64,000 nt of DNA, taken from Udaeobacter sp963725505 (GTDB lineage: Bacteria; Verrucomicrobiota; Verrucomicrobiia; Chthoniobacterales; UBA10450). The stretch lies in the NCBI GenBank assembly GCA_963725505.1, contig CAVRYN010000002.1, forward strand, positions 186,001 through 250,000, in the 5' to 3' direction. Of this stretch, positions 1 to 8,738 are shown one piece after another (positions within the stretch are counted from its first letter, which is position 1; the number at the start of each line of letters is the position of its first letter). The notes beneath the pieces are model-generated. The model ran no database searches and had not been told where the DNA came from. It worked only from the letters and a program-made list of their open reading frames with translations. A program made the translations under genes and the position numbers.

Positions 1-1082
1 TTGAGAACGAGACACGAGCGATTCTTACGGATGAATTGGAGCAGGTCGATCCGTCGGCCTTTGCGCGTCGTCCTCCGATCGGCGACGCGTCGAGTCCACG
101 GTACGGAATGATGGATTGCTTCCGTTTCGCTGGAGGTGAACCAATTTTGGTGCTCCTCGTCAGTGAGCAGCTCAAACACCGCTTTCTTATGCATGATTTT
201 GCATCGGAACGGATTCACGAGACAAACATCGTGGTTAACGTATGCACGGATAAGCGGATGCGTCTTGTCGTAGCGGGCCAGGAATTCGTGGATGATGATT
301 CGTTTATAAACAAGATCGATGCGAAAGGCGCCACATTGCAGCTGGCCATTCCGATATTCGAGGTCGTCTGGTGAGCAGATGATGGTGGGAACGCCACGCG
401 CCGTAAAATGATCTCGCAGCAGAATAAATTCGTTCGAGGTCGGCAGGTTCTTCCAATCCAGGATCGCGACGTTCGGCACTCCGCTGCCGCCCCATTCGCG
501 ATAAGTGCTCAGCAGCGTTTCGAGCAGCCTTTCGACCGGCGAGTACTGCAGCAGGCGGTAGCGCTCGGCAAAGCTCGCCATCGCCGGGACCTCGAACAAC
601 AGACGATTCAGCGCCTCCTGATCCGAGAGACTCGAAGGATTCTCTGCGTTGTATTCGACAAACTTGATTTCGTCACCGTGAACGAACGCATCGAGCCGGG
701 TCGTTACGCCGGCCATCGAATATCCCGGATCGACCAATGCCAGGCTGCGTTCGGCATCGGTCAAACCGAGTTGATTCATTAGATCCGGAGATTGCACGGC
801 TGCGGCTGCAACCTTCTCCAACGCACTCGCGACGCGCTCCGCGGCGCGAGTCAGCGCGCGGAATTGTTTCTCATGAAGGAGGTGCGGCCTGAGCGCAATA
901 CCGATTGGGCGTTCACCGTAGAGCAGCCGGTTTCTTCGCATCGCGCTGCGCAACTTCTCGAAAACCGCAGAAGACAGCGCCTCGTCTGCTGCGAGCAGGT
1001 CGTGGTATTCGGCAATCGCCCTCTCGCGCAAGGTCTGCGTCGTTGATGTGCGTTTATTCAGAAACTCGGCTGGTGAAGTCAA
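1..1082 (-). CDS. Circularly permuted ATP-grasp family protein (partial, runs off the left edge)
   Basis: The minus strand stays open from an in-frame stop at 1106-1104 to position 1, about 360 codons, and the protein continues beyond the window. I see a helical N-terminus, then FVEYNAENPSS near residue 140 and VAILDWKNLP near residue 205, followed by a segment with LVYKRIIIHEF. The EYNAENPSS stretch resembles the glutathionylspermidine-synthase-like and circularly permuted type ATP-grasp families, which join a carboxylate to an amine or amino acid using ATP. There is no ATG near the 5' end; TTG at 1082 or GTG at 1094 are the possible starts and no clear ribosome site decides between them. 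The plus-strand ORFs over 36-1046 are its shadows. Substrate unknown; family call moderately sure. Confidence 0.6.
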   Translation of the reverse strand, partial: MTSPAEFLNKRTSTTQTLRERAIAEYHDLLAADEALSSAVFEKLRSAMRRNRLLYGERPIGIALRPHLLHEKQFRALTRAAERVASALEKVAAAAVQSPDLMNQLGLTDAERSLALVDPGYSMAGVTTRLDAFVHGDEIKFVEYNAENPSSLSDQEALNRLLFEVPAMASFAERYRLLQYSPVERLLETLLSTYREWGGSGVPNVAILDWKNLPTSNEFILLRDHFTARGVPTIICSPDDLEYRNGQLQCGAFRIDLVYKRIIIHEFLARYDKTHPLIRAYVNHDVCLVNPFRCKIMHKKAVFELLTDEEHQNWFTSSETEAIHHSVPWTRRVADRRTTRKGRRIDLLQFIRKNRSCLVL

Positions 1083-1455
1083 TCTAAAGTACACTGATAG
1101 TATCTAGTGGTGACCCGGAGCGCCAATCGCGCTCACCATAAGTTGCGAGAGTTTGTTCAGGTTTTGCGGCAGCGCGAAAACCGGCCCGGTACATTTCACA
1201 CCTCCATCATCGCATTGTGAATGAGCGCGTGACTGACGGCTGGCGAAAACAATGGCTCTATCCATAGGTTCTCAGGCGTGAAGACAATGATTGCATGCGG
1301 TCGGCGGAACGACTTTACTTAGCGGCGGTGCAGCTGCGCACGCGACGTGATTTTGATTCCCTCGGCTCCCGCCTCGGTCTCCGCTACCCTCGCGGCTTTG
1401 CCGTCTATGTCGCTCGTCCCACTCGCTTCATTCTTTTCCTAATGCTGCCCATCTC
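1083..1455. other. Intergenic region between divergent genes
   Basis: About 370 bases separate the minus-strand ATP-grasp gene from the plus-strand aminotransferase and probably hold both promoters. A 53-codon minus-strand ORF (1104-1265) fits here but has no recognisable domain or ribosome site. I see no hairpin terminator, repeat or RNA gene in it. Confidence 0.5.
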
Positions 1456-2784
1456 ATGACGAGCCCAAATTCTTTCATTCGCAAGCGCACCCGTCGGGAT
1501 TTCATTTCTCTTGCCGGCAAAGGCCTCGGTCTGGCCGCGCTTTCGTCCGCGACGGTCGCGTCATTGCTGAGAACTGTCGAAGCCGCGACGAAGACGGTGG
1601 CGCATTTGTCACCGGAAGAGGCGGCGATGGATGAAGATTATTGGGCCATCATCCAAAACTCGTTCAGCGTCACCCGCGGGATCATCAATCTGAACAACGG
1701 CGGCGTTTCGCCCAGCCCGCGGATCGTGACCGAGGCGCTCGTGCGTTACATCTGGGAACAGGAAGACGCCACCGCTTACACGATGTGGCAAATTCTCGAG
1801 CCACAATGCGAAACGATCCGCACGGGCCTGGCGGAACTGTTCGGCTGCGATCGCGAAGAGATCGCCATCACACGCAATGCTTCGGAGTCACTCGAGATTC
1901 TGTTGACTGGCATGGACCTCAAGTCCGGCGACGAAATTCTCACCACCACCCAGGATTATCCACGCATGCTGACCACGCTGCGGCAGCGTGAGAAGCGGGA
2001 AGGCCTTAAGCTGAAGCTGATCCAGATTCCCATTCCGCCGAAGAAGCTCGAGGAGATCACTGCGGCATTTGAAAAAGGAGTCACCGACCGCACCCGGGTT
2101 ATCCTGATCTCGCATGAGATCAACATCACGGGCCAGATCACACCGGTGAAAGCTATCTGCGAATTAGCGCGCGCGAAAGGCATTGAAACAATCGTGGATG
2201 GCGCGCATTCCTTCGCGCAGTTCGACTTCAAACAGAAGGACCTGGGTTGCGATTACTTCGGCACGAGCCTGCACAAGTGGTTGTACGCGCCGAAAGGCAC
2301 GGGCATGCTGTACGTGAAGCGTGATAAGATCGAAAAGCTCTGGCCGTTAATGGCCGCCGAAGCCAAGCAAGCCTCGGACGTTCGCAAGTTCGAAGAGATT
2401 GGCACCCACTCGGCCGCGCCCAAGCTCGCCATCGGTGAAGCGCTCCTGTTTCACAACGGCATCGGCGCCAAACGCAAGGAGGCGCGGCTGCGTTACTTGT
2501 CGCGTTACTGGATGAACCGGCTCAAAGACGTGCCGAAGATTCGCTTCAATACTTCACTTGATCCGAGTCAAATGTGCGCCATCGCAAACGTCCACATCGA
2601 AGGCACAAACCCCGAGGCCGTAGTGAAGTATCTGTTCGACAAACACCACATCTTTACGGTGCCGATCATGCACGAAGAGTTTCGGGGCATTCGGATCACA
2701 CCTAACGTTTACACCACGCTCAACGAGCTAGATCGTTTTTGCGATCAGATGGAACTGATCGCCCGCCACGGTCTGCCGTCGTAG
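1456..2784 (+). CDS. Tat-exported class V aminotransferase-like PLP enzyme
   Basis: The 442-residue protein begins with a twin-arginine signal (KRTRRDFISLAGKG, then a hydrophobic stretch to about residue 43), so it should be folded with its cofactor in the cytoplasm and exported by Tat. The body is a fold-type I PLP enzyme of the class V aminotransferase / isopenicillin-N-epimerase-like group: ITRNASESLE near residue 140, the aspartate region DGAHSFAQFDF near 250, and the PLP lysine in GTSLHKWLYAPKGTG near 270. Family members include cysteine desulfurases and epimerases; substrate cannot be read from sequence. It stands alone, with a repeat-containing spacer after it. Tat-exported members of this family are common in soil Verrucomicrobiota and Acidobacteria (general knowledge). 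The ATG at 1456 is supported by the Tat motif. Confidence 0.85.
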   Translation: MTSPNSFIRKRTRRDFISLAGKGLGLAALSSATVASLLRTVEAATKTVAHLSPEEAAMDEDYWAIIQNSFSVTRGIINLNNGGVSPSPRIVTEALVRYIWEQEDATAYTMWQILEPQCETIRTGLAELFGCDREEIAITRNASESLEILLTGMDLKSGDEILTTTQDYPRMLTTLRQREKREGLKLKLIQIPIPPKKLEEITAAFEKGVTDRTRVILISHEINITGQITPVKAICELARAKGIETIVDGAHSFAQFDFKQKDLGCDYFGTSLHKWLYAPKGTGMLYVKRDKIEKLWPLMAAEAKQASDVRKFEEIGTHSAAPKLAIGEALLFHNGIGAKRKEARLRYLSRYWMNRLKDVPKIRFNTSLDPSQMCAIANVHIEGTNPEAVVKYLFDKHHIFTVPIMHEEFRGIRITPNVYTTLNELDRFCDQMELIARHGLPS

Positions 2785-2833
2785 CAGCCGTCTCGCCGGC
2801 TTAAATCTCAGTTCGAACCTGTTCACGGAATGT

Positions 2834-2914
2834 TGTAGCCACCGGCCTGTGGCCGGTGCGCTTCCGTGCTGTTTTCACATAGGAGGGAAGACGGCCCACA
2901 GGGCCGTGGCTACA
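2834..2914. repeat. REPIN-like element: two GTAG-headed hairpins in inverted orientation
   Basis: The element opens with TGTAGCC and closes with GGCTACA. Inside are two stem-loops: CACCGGCC/GGCCGGTG with a 3-base loop and CGGCCC/GGGCCG with a 3-base loop. A GTAG head followed by a hairpin, paired in inverted orientation, is the known REP/REPIN layout mobilised by RAYT transposases. The same heads with different stems occur at 4884-4934 and 58195-58251. Confidence 0.7.
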
Positions 2915-2952
2915 GCGGCTTGGTCGATGATTACGTAGCTGTCCGCTACCCA

Positions 2953-2992
2953 GCGCAATAACTGCACAGCAAAACGCAACGGAGGTACATCG
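2953..2992 (+). repeat. 40-bp repeat upstream of the pyruvate oxidoreductase gene
   Basis: This segment matches 7607-7646 at 37 of 40 positions (my hand alignment). It begins GCGCAATAACTGCACAGC and ends GGTACATCG. It lies 31 bases before the split nifJ start; the second copy lies before the second DHOD-like gene. A broken third copy precedes the GltD-like gene. It could be a shared operator or a small dispersed repeat. Confidence 0.65.
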
Positions 2993-3023
2993 GCCGGCGG
3001 CGGCAGCGGATACGTTCCGCACT

Positions 3024-4841
3024 GTGAAGGCCAGCTATAAGATGTTGGATGCGAACGAAGCTGTGGCGCGCGTCGCTTACGCCCTCAATGAGGTGATCGC
3101 TATTTATCCGATTACTCCAGCGTCTCCGATGGGCGAATGGGCAGATGCGTGGGCGGCAGCCGGCGTGAAAAATCTGTGGGGCACGGTGCCGTCTGTGATC
3201 GAAATGCAGAGCGAAGGCGGAGCGGCAGGAGTTATCCACGGGGCGCTTCAGACCGGTGCGCTCAGCACGACTTTCACTTCATCACAAGGTCTGCTGTTGA
3301 TGATCCCAAATATGTACAAGATCGCCGGGGAACTGACGCCAACTGTGTTTCACGTCGCGGCACGCTCGCTTGCCGCGCAGGCGCTCTCGATTTTCGGTGA
3401 CCACAGCGATGTGATGGCCGCGCGCGCGACCGGCTGGGCGATGCTTTGTTCGGCGTCGGTGCAGGAGGCGCAGGACCTGGCGCTCATCGCCCACGCGGCA
3501 ACGCTCGAATCGCGCATCCCGTTTCTGCATTTCTTCGATGGGTTCCGCACGTCGCACGAGATCTCGAAGATCGTCACCCTGCCGGAAGAAGCGCTACGCG
3601 AAATGATCAATGAGGAATGCGTGATTGAGCATCGCGCGCGAGCTCTCTCACCCGATCATCCGGTGATTCGCGGCACGGCCCAGAACCCGGACGTTTATTT
3701 CCAGGCGCGCGAGACGGTGAACCCATTTTACGCCGCGTGTCCGCAGATTGTGCAGCGGACGATGGATCGATTCGCTGAGTTAACTGGCCGGCGGTACGGC
3801 CTCTTTGAATATCACGGCGCAACCGACGCCGAGCGCGTGATTGTGTTGATGGGCTCCGGCTGCGAATCCGTGCACGAGACGGTAGATTTCCTCGAGGCGA
3901 AAAACGAAAAAGTTGGCGTGCTGAAGGTGCGGCTGTATCGGCCATTCGATGCAGAAGCGTTCGTGAAAATGTTGCCGCCGAATGTGCGTCGCATCGCTAT
4001 CCTCGACCGCACAAAAGAACCGGGAGCGGGAGGCGAACCGCTCTACCTCGATTGTGTAAACGCGCTTTGCGAGCAGGGCCGCAGCGACGTGCGCGTGGTT
4101 GGCGGTCGCTACGGTTTGTCATCCAAGGAATTCACGCCGGCGATGATCAAGGCCGTCTTCGATAATCTCGCTCAGCCGTCGCCAAAGAATCATTTCACGG
4201 TTGGCATCGACGACGATCTCTGGCACACGAGCCTCAATTTCGATCGTAATTTTTCGATCGAGCCGGACGATGTTGTGCGCGCGCAATTCTTTGGGCTCGG
4301 ATCGGACGGCACCGTGGGCGCGAACAAGGAATCTATCAAAATCATCGGCGAAAATACCGATCATTTCGCGCAAGGATATTTCGTTTACGATTCGAAAAAA
4401 TCCGGCGCGATGACAATCTCGCATCTGCGATTTGGTCCACGCCTGATTAGATCGACATATCTGATCGCGAAGGCGAACTTCGTTGCGTGCCATCAACCTT
4501 TCCTGCTCGAGACCGGTGACGTGCTCAAGGACCTCGTGCCCGGTGGAACGTTCCTGCTGAATTCACCACTGGGCCCGGAACGCGTGTGGGGCCATTTGCC
4601 GGAAACGGTGCAGCGCCGGCTGATCGAGCAGCGCGCGAAGTTCTTCGTCATCGATGGCAACAAAGTAGCGCGAGACTCGGGACTAGGCGGCCGGATCAAC
4701 ACCGTGATGCAGACGTGTTTCTTCGCCATCTCCGGCGTGCTCCCGGCGAAGGACGCCATCGAGGCGATCAAGAATTCCATTCGCAAGACGTATGCGAGGA
4801 AAGGCGACGAAGTCGTGCGAGATGAATCTGCGGGCGGTTGA
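3024..4841 (+). CDS. nifJ: Pyruvate:ferredoxin (flavodoxin) oxidoreductase, N-terminal half
   Basis: This 605-residue protein corresponds to domains I-III of NifJ-type pyruvate:ferredoxin oxidoreductase, which oxidises pyruvate and CoA to acetyl-CoA and CO2 with reduction of ferredoxin or flavodoxin. Domain I shows IYPITPASPMGEWAD near residue 30 and SVIEMQSEGGAAG near 60, followed by TTFTSSQGLLLMIPNM. The C-terminal part is the gamma-like domain (ARPRL-type region with GGTFLLNSPL). Start is GTG 3024. The protein stops where single-chain NifJ would continue into the ferredoxin domain; the next ORF overlaps by 20 bases in a different frame and supplies the rest. Together they total about the usual single-chain NifJ length. 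Either a real split or a one-base frameshift at about 4815-4822. Confidence 0.9.
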   Translation: MKASYKMLDANEAVARVAYALNEVIAIYPITPASPMGEWADAWAAAGVKNLWGTVPSVIEMQSEGGAAGVIHGALQTGALSTTFTSSQGLLLMIPNMYKIAGELTPTVFHVAARSLAAQALSIFGDHSDVMAARATGWAMLCSASVQEAQDLALIAHAATLESRIPFLHFFDGFRTSHEISKIVTLPEEALREMINEECVIEHRARALSPDHPVIRGTAQNPDVYFQARETVNPFYAACPQIVQRTMDRFAELTGRRYGLFEYHGATDAERVIVLMGSGCESVHETVDFLEAKNEKVGVLKVRLYRPFDAEAFVKMLPPNVRRIAILDRTKEPGAGGEPLYLDCVNALCEQGRSDVRVVGGRYGLSSKEFTPAMIKAVFDNLAQPSPKNHFTVGIDDDLWHTSLNFDRNFSIEPDDVVRAQFFGLGSDGTVGANKESIKIIGENTDHFAQGYFVYDSKKSGAMTISHLRFGPRLIRSTYLIAKANFVACHQPFLLETGDVLKDLVPGGTFLLNSPLGPERVWGHLPETVQRRLIEQRAKFFVIDGNKVARDSGLGGRINTVMQTCFFAISGVLPAKDAIEAIKNSIRKTYARKGDEVVRDESAGG

Positions 4842-6603
4842 TCAAACGCTTGCGCATTTGTACGAAGTGAAAGTTCCGGACGCTGTAGCTGGCGTCGTTG
4901 ACGCCGGTCGCCGGGATCAACGATCCCGGCTACAACCCAACGGAGAGATCAAGCGCGCGCCGGAGTTTGTGCGCAATGTGCTGGGCGAGATCATGGCGGG
5001 TCGCGGGGATCGCGTGCCGGTAAGCGCGTTGCCTAACGACGGCACATATCCGACCGGCACAACGCAATTCGAAAAGCGAAATCTCGCGAGCGATGTCCCG
5101 GTTTGGGACCAGCAAGTTTGTATCCAGTGCGGCAAATGCGTGATGGTCTGCCCGCACGCTGTCATCAGAAGCAAAGTGTATGAGGCGGCTGTTCTCCAGG
5201 GCGCGCCTTCGTCGTTCAAGTCGGCGGAGGCGCGGTTGCCGGAGTGGAAAGGATTGAAATACACGCTGCAAGTGGCGGTGGAAGATTGCACCGGCTGCGG
5301 GATCTGCGTCGATGTTTGCCCGGCGCGCAACAAATCCGAAGCGCGTTTGAAAGCGATCAACATGGAGCCGCAGTTGCCCCTGCGCGAAAGCGAGCGCGAG
5401 AACTGGAATTTCTTCCTTTCAATTCCGGAGATGGATCGCCGCCGAATATCCACCGACCACGTGCGCAAAATGCAGGTGCAGCAGCCGCTGTTCGAGTTCT
5501 CCGGAGCGTGCGCAGGTTGCGGCGAGACGCCTTACATCAAATTGCTTACCCAACTCTTCGGCGATCGGTTAATCATCGCGAACGCGACCGGCTGCTCTTC
5601 CATTTACGGCGGCAATTTGCCAACCACGCCTTACACGAAAGATCGAAATGGACGCGGCCCGGCGTGGTCGAATTCGTTGTTTGAAGACAACGCGGAATTC
5701 GGTCTTGGCTTCCGTGTTTCACTCGATAAACAGCAAGAGTTCGCCGGCGAATTGCTCCAGCAACTTTCTCCGCAGATCGGCCGCACGCTCACCACCGAAA
5801 TCTTGAATGCGCGCCAGCGGGACGAAGCAGATATTTTCGATCAACGTGAACGCGTCGACGAGCTGAAGCGCAGACTCGCATCCATTGGAGGGATGCAAGC
5901 GAAACGTTTGCTGGCACTCGCTGATACGCTTGTGCGCAAGAGCGTCTGGATCGTCGGGGGCGATGGCTGGGGTTACGATATCGGCTACGGCGGACTCGAC
6001 CACGTACTCGCCAGCGGTCGCAATGTGAAAGTGTTGCTGCTCGACACCGAAGTTTATTCGAACACTGGCGGGCAATGTTCCAAAGCGACGCCGCGCGCCG
6101 CGGTCGCGAAGTTCGCCTCCGGCGGGAAACGCGCACCGAAAAAAGATCTCGGGCTAATGGCAATGACTTACGGCACGATCTACGTCGCCTCGGTCGCGAT
6201 GGGGGCAAAAGATGAGCACACGTTGAAAGCATTTCTCGAAGCGGAAGCATACGACGGTCCGGCGCTCATCATCGCTTACAGCCACTGCATCGCGCACGGC
6301 ATCAACATGACCACAGCCATGCAAAACCAAAAAGCGGCAGTGAATACCGGGCAGTGGTTGCTTTACCGTTACAATCCTGAACGGCTACGGCTGGGCGAAA
6401 ATCCACTAATGCTCGATTCCGCCGCGCCGCGCATCAAAGTCGCTGATTACTTCAAGCTCGAACAGCGGTTCAAGATGCTTGAAAAGAGCGAACCGCGCAC
6501 TGCGAAGGAATTGTTCGGTCAGGCGCAGGAAGACGTGAACGCCCGCCGCGCATTATACGAATTTCTCGCCACGAGAAAATTCAACCTAACTCCAAACTCA
6601 TGA
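4822..6603 (+). CDS. nifJ: Pyruvate:ferredoxin (flavodoxin) oxidoreductase, C-terminal half
   Basis: This 593-residue protein carries NifJ domains IV-VI. Two [4Fe-4S] ferredoxin motifs are clear: CIQCGKCVMVCP near residue 98 and CTGCGICVDVCP near 157. A further cysteine pair, CAGCGE near 230, binds the proximal cluster by family comparison. The thiamine diphosphate site is GDGWGYDIGYGGLDHV near 380 with YSNTGGQCSKATP. The start ATG 4822 lies inside the previous ORF. In single-chain homologues this Met sits in the joined sequence (EVVxMN), so the ATG may be a natural internal Met exposed by a one-base change. A 51-bp palindromic repeat (4884-4934) is inserted in frame in the linker before the ferredoxin domain. 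Probably translated by coupling if the split is real. Confidence 0.9.
   Translation: MNLRAVDQTLAHLYEVKVPDAVAGVVDAGRRDQRSRLQPNGEIKRAPEFVRNVLGEIMAGRGDRVPVSALPNDGTYPTGTTQFEKRNLASDVPVWDQQVCIQCGKCVMVCPHAVIRSKVYEAAVLQGAPSSFKSAEARLPEWKGLKYTLQVAVEDCTGCGICVDVCPARNKSEARLKAINMEPQLPLRESERENWNFFLSIPEMDRRRISTDHVRKMQVQQPLFEFSGACAGCGETPYIKLLTQLFGDRLIIANATGCSSIYGGNLPTTPYTKDRNGRGPAWSNSLFEDNAEFGLGFRVSLDKQQEFAGELLQQLSPQIGRTLTTEILNARQRDEADIFDQRERVDELKRRLASIGGMQAKRLLALADTLVRKSVWIVGGDGWGYDIGYGGLDHVLASGRNVKVLLLDTEVYSNTGGQCSKATPRAAVAKFASGGKRAPKKDLGLMAMTYGTIYVASVAMGAKDEHTLKAFLEAEAYDGPALIIAYSHCIAHGINMTTAMQNQKAAVNTGQWLLYRYNPERLRLGENPLMLDSAAPRIKVADYFKLEQRFKMLEKSEPRTAKELFGQAQEDVNARRALYEFLATRKFNLTPNS
4884..4934. repeat. 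REPIN-like element inserted in frame inside nifJ
   Basis: Flanked by TGTAGCT and GGCTACA, with stems GGCGTC/GACGCC and CCGGGATC/GATCCCGG, each with a 3-base loop. It is 51 bases, exactly 17 codons, and contributes residues about 22-38 of the C-terminal half. Same family as 2834-2914 and 58195-58251; its second hairpin is identical to 23883-23906 in ccsA. Confidence 0.75.
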
Positions 6604-7601
6604 ACCTGACGACCAGATATCTCGGCTTTAAGTTGCGCACGCCGCTCGTGCCATCGGCCTCGCCGCTTTCGGAAAAGATCGACAACATCAAACGAATGGA
6701 GGACGCCGGCGCTGCGGCGGTGGTGTTCCATTCACTTTTTGAGGAGCAGATTCGCCGCGATCATCATGACCTGGAGTTTTATCTTGAACAGGGCACGGAA
6801 AGTTTTGCGGAATCGCTGACTTATTTTCCTGTTCGCCCGGAGTTCAAGGTTGGGCCGGAAGCCTATCTCGAGCACATTGCCCAAGCGAAGGCGGCGGTCA
6901 CTATCCCCATCATCGGCAGCCTCAACGGCTCGACGTTTGGCGGCTGGCTGGCGTACGCCCGGCAGATCGAGGAAGCAGGCGCTGACGCGCTCGAGCTGAA
7001 TATTTATTCCATTCCGAGTGATCCGGACATTCGTGGCGAAGACATCGAAGCCCACTACCTCAGCATTCTCGCAGCGATCAAAGCGGAGGTGAAAATACCG
7101 GTAGCGATCAAGCTCAGCCCGTTCTTCACAAACTTCGCGCGGTTCGCACGCGAGGCCGACCGCAACGGCGCTGATGGGCTGGTTCTCTTCAATCGTTTTT
7201 ATCAGCCTGACATTGAACTGGAGACACTGGAGATTTCACCCAACGTGCTGCTCAGCACACCAATGGCAATGCGTTTGCCGATGCGCTGGATTGCGATGCT
7301 CTACGGGCGCATTGGCGCGAATCTGGCGGCCACAAGCGGAATCCACCGTGCGACCGACGCACTGAAAATGTTAATGGCCGGCGCCGACGTGACGATGCTG
7401 TGCTCAATCCTGTTGCGCCGCGGTATCGATCACATTCGGGTAATCGAACGCGAAATGCGGGAATGGATGGAAGAACACGAATACGAATCGGTCGAGCAAC
7501 TCAAAGGCAGCATGAGCCAGAAAAATTGTCCGGACCCGAGCGCGTTCGAGCGCGCGCAATACATGCGCGCTCTGGAGACGTATCCCGCGCCGGAGGTTTA
7601 A
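6600..7601 (+). CDS. Dihydroorotate dehydrogenase-like flavoprotein, copy 1
   Basis: A 333-residue TIM-barrel FMN protein related to class 1 dihydroorotate dehydrogenases. Visible segments: LRTPLVPSASPLSE near residue 15, IPIIGSLNGSTFGGW near 102, IPVAIKLSPFF near 166, and the phosphate-binding end LMAGADVTMLCS near 260. The active-site base typical of true PyrD enzymes is not evident, so pyrimidine synthesis is unlikely. Genes of this DHOD-like type are often found beside nifJ in cyanobacteria and other anaerobic-metabolism loci (known association). Its ATG overlaps the nifJ stop by four bases (ATGA), so it belongs to the same operon and may act in electron transfer around ferredoxin (inference). 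Two paralogues lie at 7715 and 35793. Confidence 0.85.
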   Translation: MNLTTRYLGFKLRTPLVPSASPLSEKIDNIKRMEDAGAAAVVFHSLFEEQIRRDHHDLEFYLEQGTESFAESLTYFPVRPEFKVGPEAYLEHIAQAKAAVTIPIIGSLNGSTFGGWLAYARQIEEAGADALELNIYSIPSDPDIRGEDIEAHYLSILAAIKAEVKIPVAIKLSPFFTNFARFAREADRNGADGLVLFNRFYQPDIELETLEISPNVLLSTPMAMRLPMRWIAMLYGRIGANLAATSGIHRATDALKMLMAGADVTMLCSILLRRGIDHIRVIEREMREWMEEHEYESVEQLKGSMSQKNCPDPSAFERAQYMRALETYPAPEV

Positions 7602-7606
7602 AGCCT

Positions 7607-7646
7607 GCGCAATAACTGCACAGCAAAACACAACTGCGGTACATCG
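7607..7646 (+). repeat. 40-bp repeat, second copy, between tandem DHOD-like genes
   Basis: Near-identical to 2953-2992 (three differences). It begins six bases after the stop of copy 1 and ends 68 bases before copy 2. Its presence ahead of both nifJ and the second flavoprotein suggests common control, or a dispersed repeat that landed twice. Confidence 0.65.
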
Positions 7647-7714
7647 ACGCACGAGCCGCCGATTATGATTTCGCCAATGACAACGCATTTAAATCAGCCT
7701 TGGAGGTAAATCCC

Positions 7715-8713
7715 ATGAAACTGGCCACTACTTATCTCGGTTTTAAACTGCGGACGCCGCTTGTCCCGTCGGCGTCGCCGCTCTCCGAAAATCTCGATAA
7801 TGTTAAGCGGATGGAAGATGCCGGCGCGTCGGCCGTGGTTTTCCATTCGCTGTTTGAAGAACAACTTCGCCCGGGAAATTATCGCGTGCGCCACGGTTCT
7901 GGAAATGGCGACGAATTCTCGCGCGACGCGCTCACTGATTATTCCGACGAGCCTGACTTCAAGGTGGACCCCGAGGCGTATGTCAATCACATCGCAAAAG
8001 CAAAAGCCGCGGTGCGTATTCCAATCATCGGCAGCCTTAACGGCTCGACCTTTGGCGGCTGGCAACGGTATGCCCGGCAAATCGAACAAGCCGGCGCAGA
8101 TGCGTTGGAGCTGAACATCTATACGGTGCCGACCGATCCGGACCGCACCGCTGACGACATCGAGACTGATTACTTGACCATTGTTGCGTCAATAAAAGGG
8201 CTGTTGAAAATCCCGGTGGCGGTAAAGCTCAGCCCATATTTCACGAATCTCTCCCGGTTTGCGCGACGCCTTGATCAAAATGGCGCCAACGCGCTGGTGT
8301 TGTTCAACCGATTCTACCAACCGGACATCGAACTGGAGACGCTTGAGGTCAGCCCCAATGTGCTGCTTAGCACGCCGATGGCGATGCGCGTGCCGATGCG
8401 CTGGATCGCACTTTTGTATGGCCGGATCGGCGCAAATCTGGCAGCTACCAGTGGGATTCATCACGGCGTCGATGCACTGAAAATGTTAATGGCCGGCGCT
8501 GATGTCACGATGCTCTGCTCGGTGCTGTTGCGCCGCGGCATCGATCACATTCGGGTGATCGAGCGCGAGATGCGCGAATGGATTGAAGAACACGAGTACG
8601 AATCGGTCGAGCAAATCAAAGGCGTCATGAGCCAGAAAAACTGCCCGGACCCGACTGTGTTCGAGCGCGCTCAATACATGCGCGCACTGGCGAGTTATCC
8701 CAAGGGTGCTTAA
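7715..8713 (+). CDS. Dihydroorotate dehydrogenase-like flavoprotein, copy 2
   Basis: A 332-residue paralogue of the preceding gene with very similar sequence throughout (LRTPLVPSASPLSE, IIGSLNGSTFGGW, LMAGADVTMLCS, and a shared C-terminus SQKNCPDP). ATG 7715 is preferred over the upstream TTG 7700 because a GGAGG sits about nine bases before it. It differs from copy 1 mainly in the insert at residues 55-75 (RPGNYRVRHGSGNG). The tandem arrangement indicates local duplication. The repeat and ribosome site in the 113-base spacer suggest it can be expressed separately from nifJ. Role inferred as for copy 1: FMN-dependent redox partner of the pyruvate oxidoreductase. Confidence 0.85.
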   Translation: MKLATTYLGFKLRTPLVPSASPLSENLDNVKRMEDAGASAVVFHSLFEEQLRPGNYRVRHGSGNGDEFSRDALTDYSDEPDFKVDPEAYVNHIAKAKAAVRIPIIGSLNGSTFGGWQRYARQIEQAGADALELNIYTVPTDPDRTADDIETDYLTIVASIKGLLKIPVAVKLSPYFTNLSRFARRLDQNGANALVLFNRFYQPDIELETLEVSPNVLLSTPMAMRVPMRWIALLYGRIGANLAATSGIHHGVDALKMLMAGADVTMLCSVLLRRGIDHIRVIEREMREWIEEHEYESVEQIKGVMSQKNCPDPTVFERAQYMRALASYPKGA

Positions 8714-8738
8714 AACCGGGAAGCGGTCGTTCGCCTTT

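Noticed and set aside
36..1046. Several plus-strand ORFs at the left edge
   Set aside because: They overlap a longer, continuous minus-strand frame with recognisable ATP-grasp-like sequence; their own translations are Arg/Gln-rich and show no domain.
1104..1265. 53-codon minus-strand ORF in the first spacer
   Set aside because: No ribosome site, no hydrophobic pattern or domain; ATG directly follows a stop. Likely chance.
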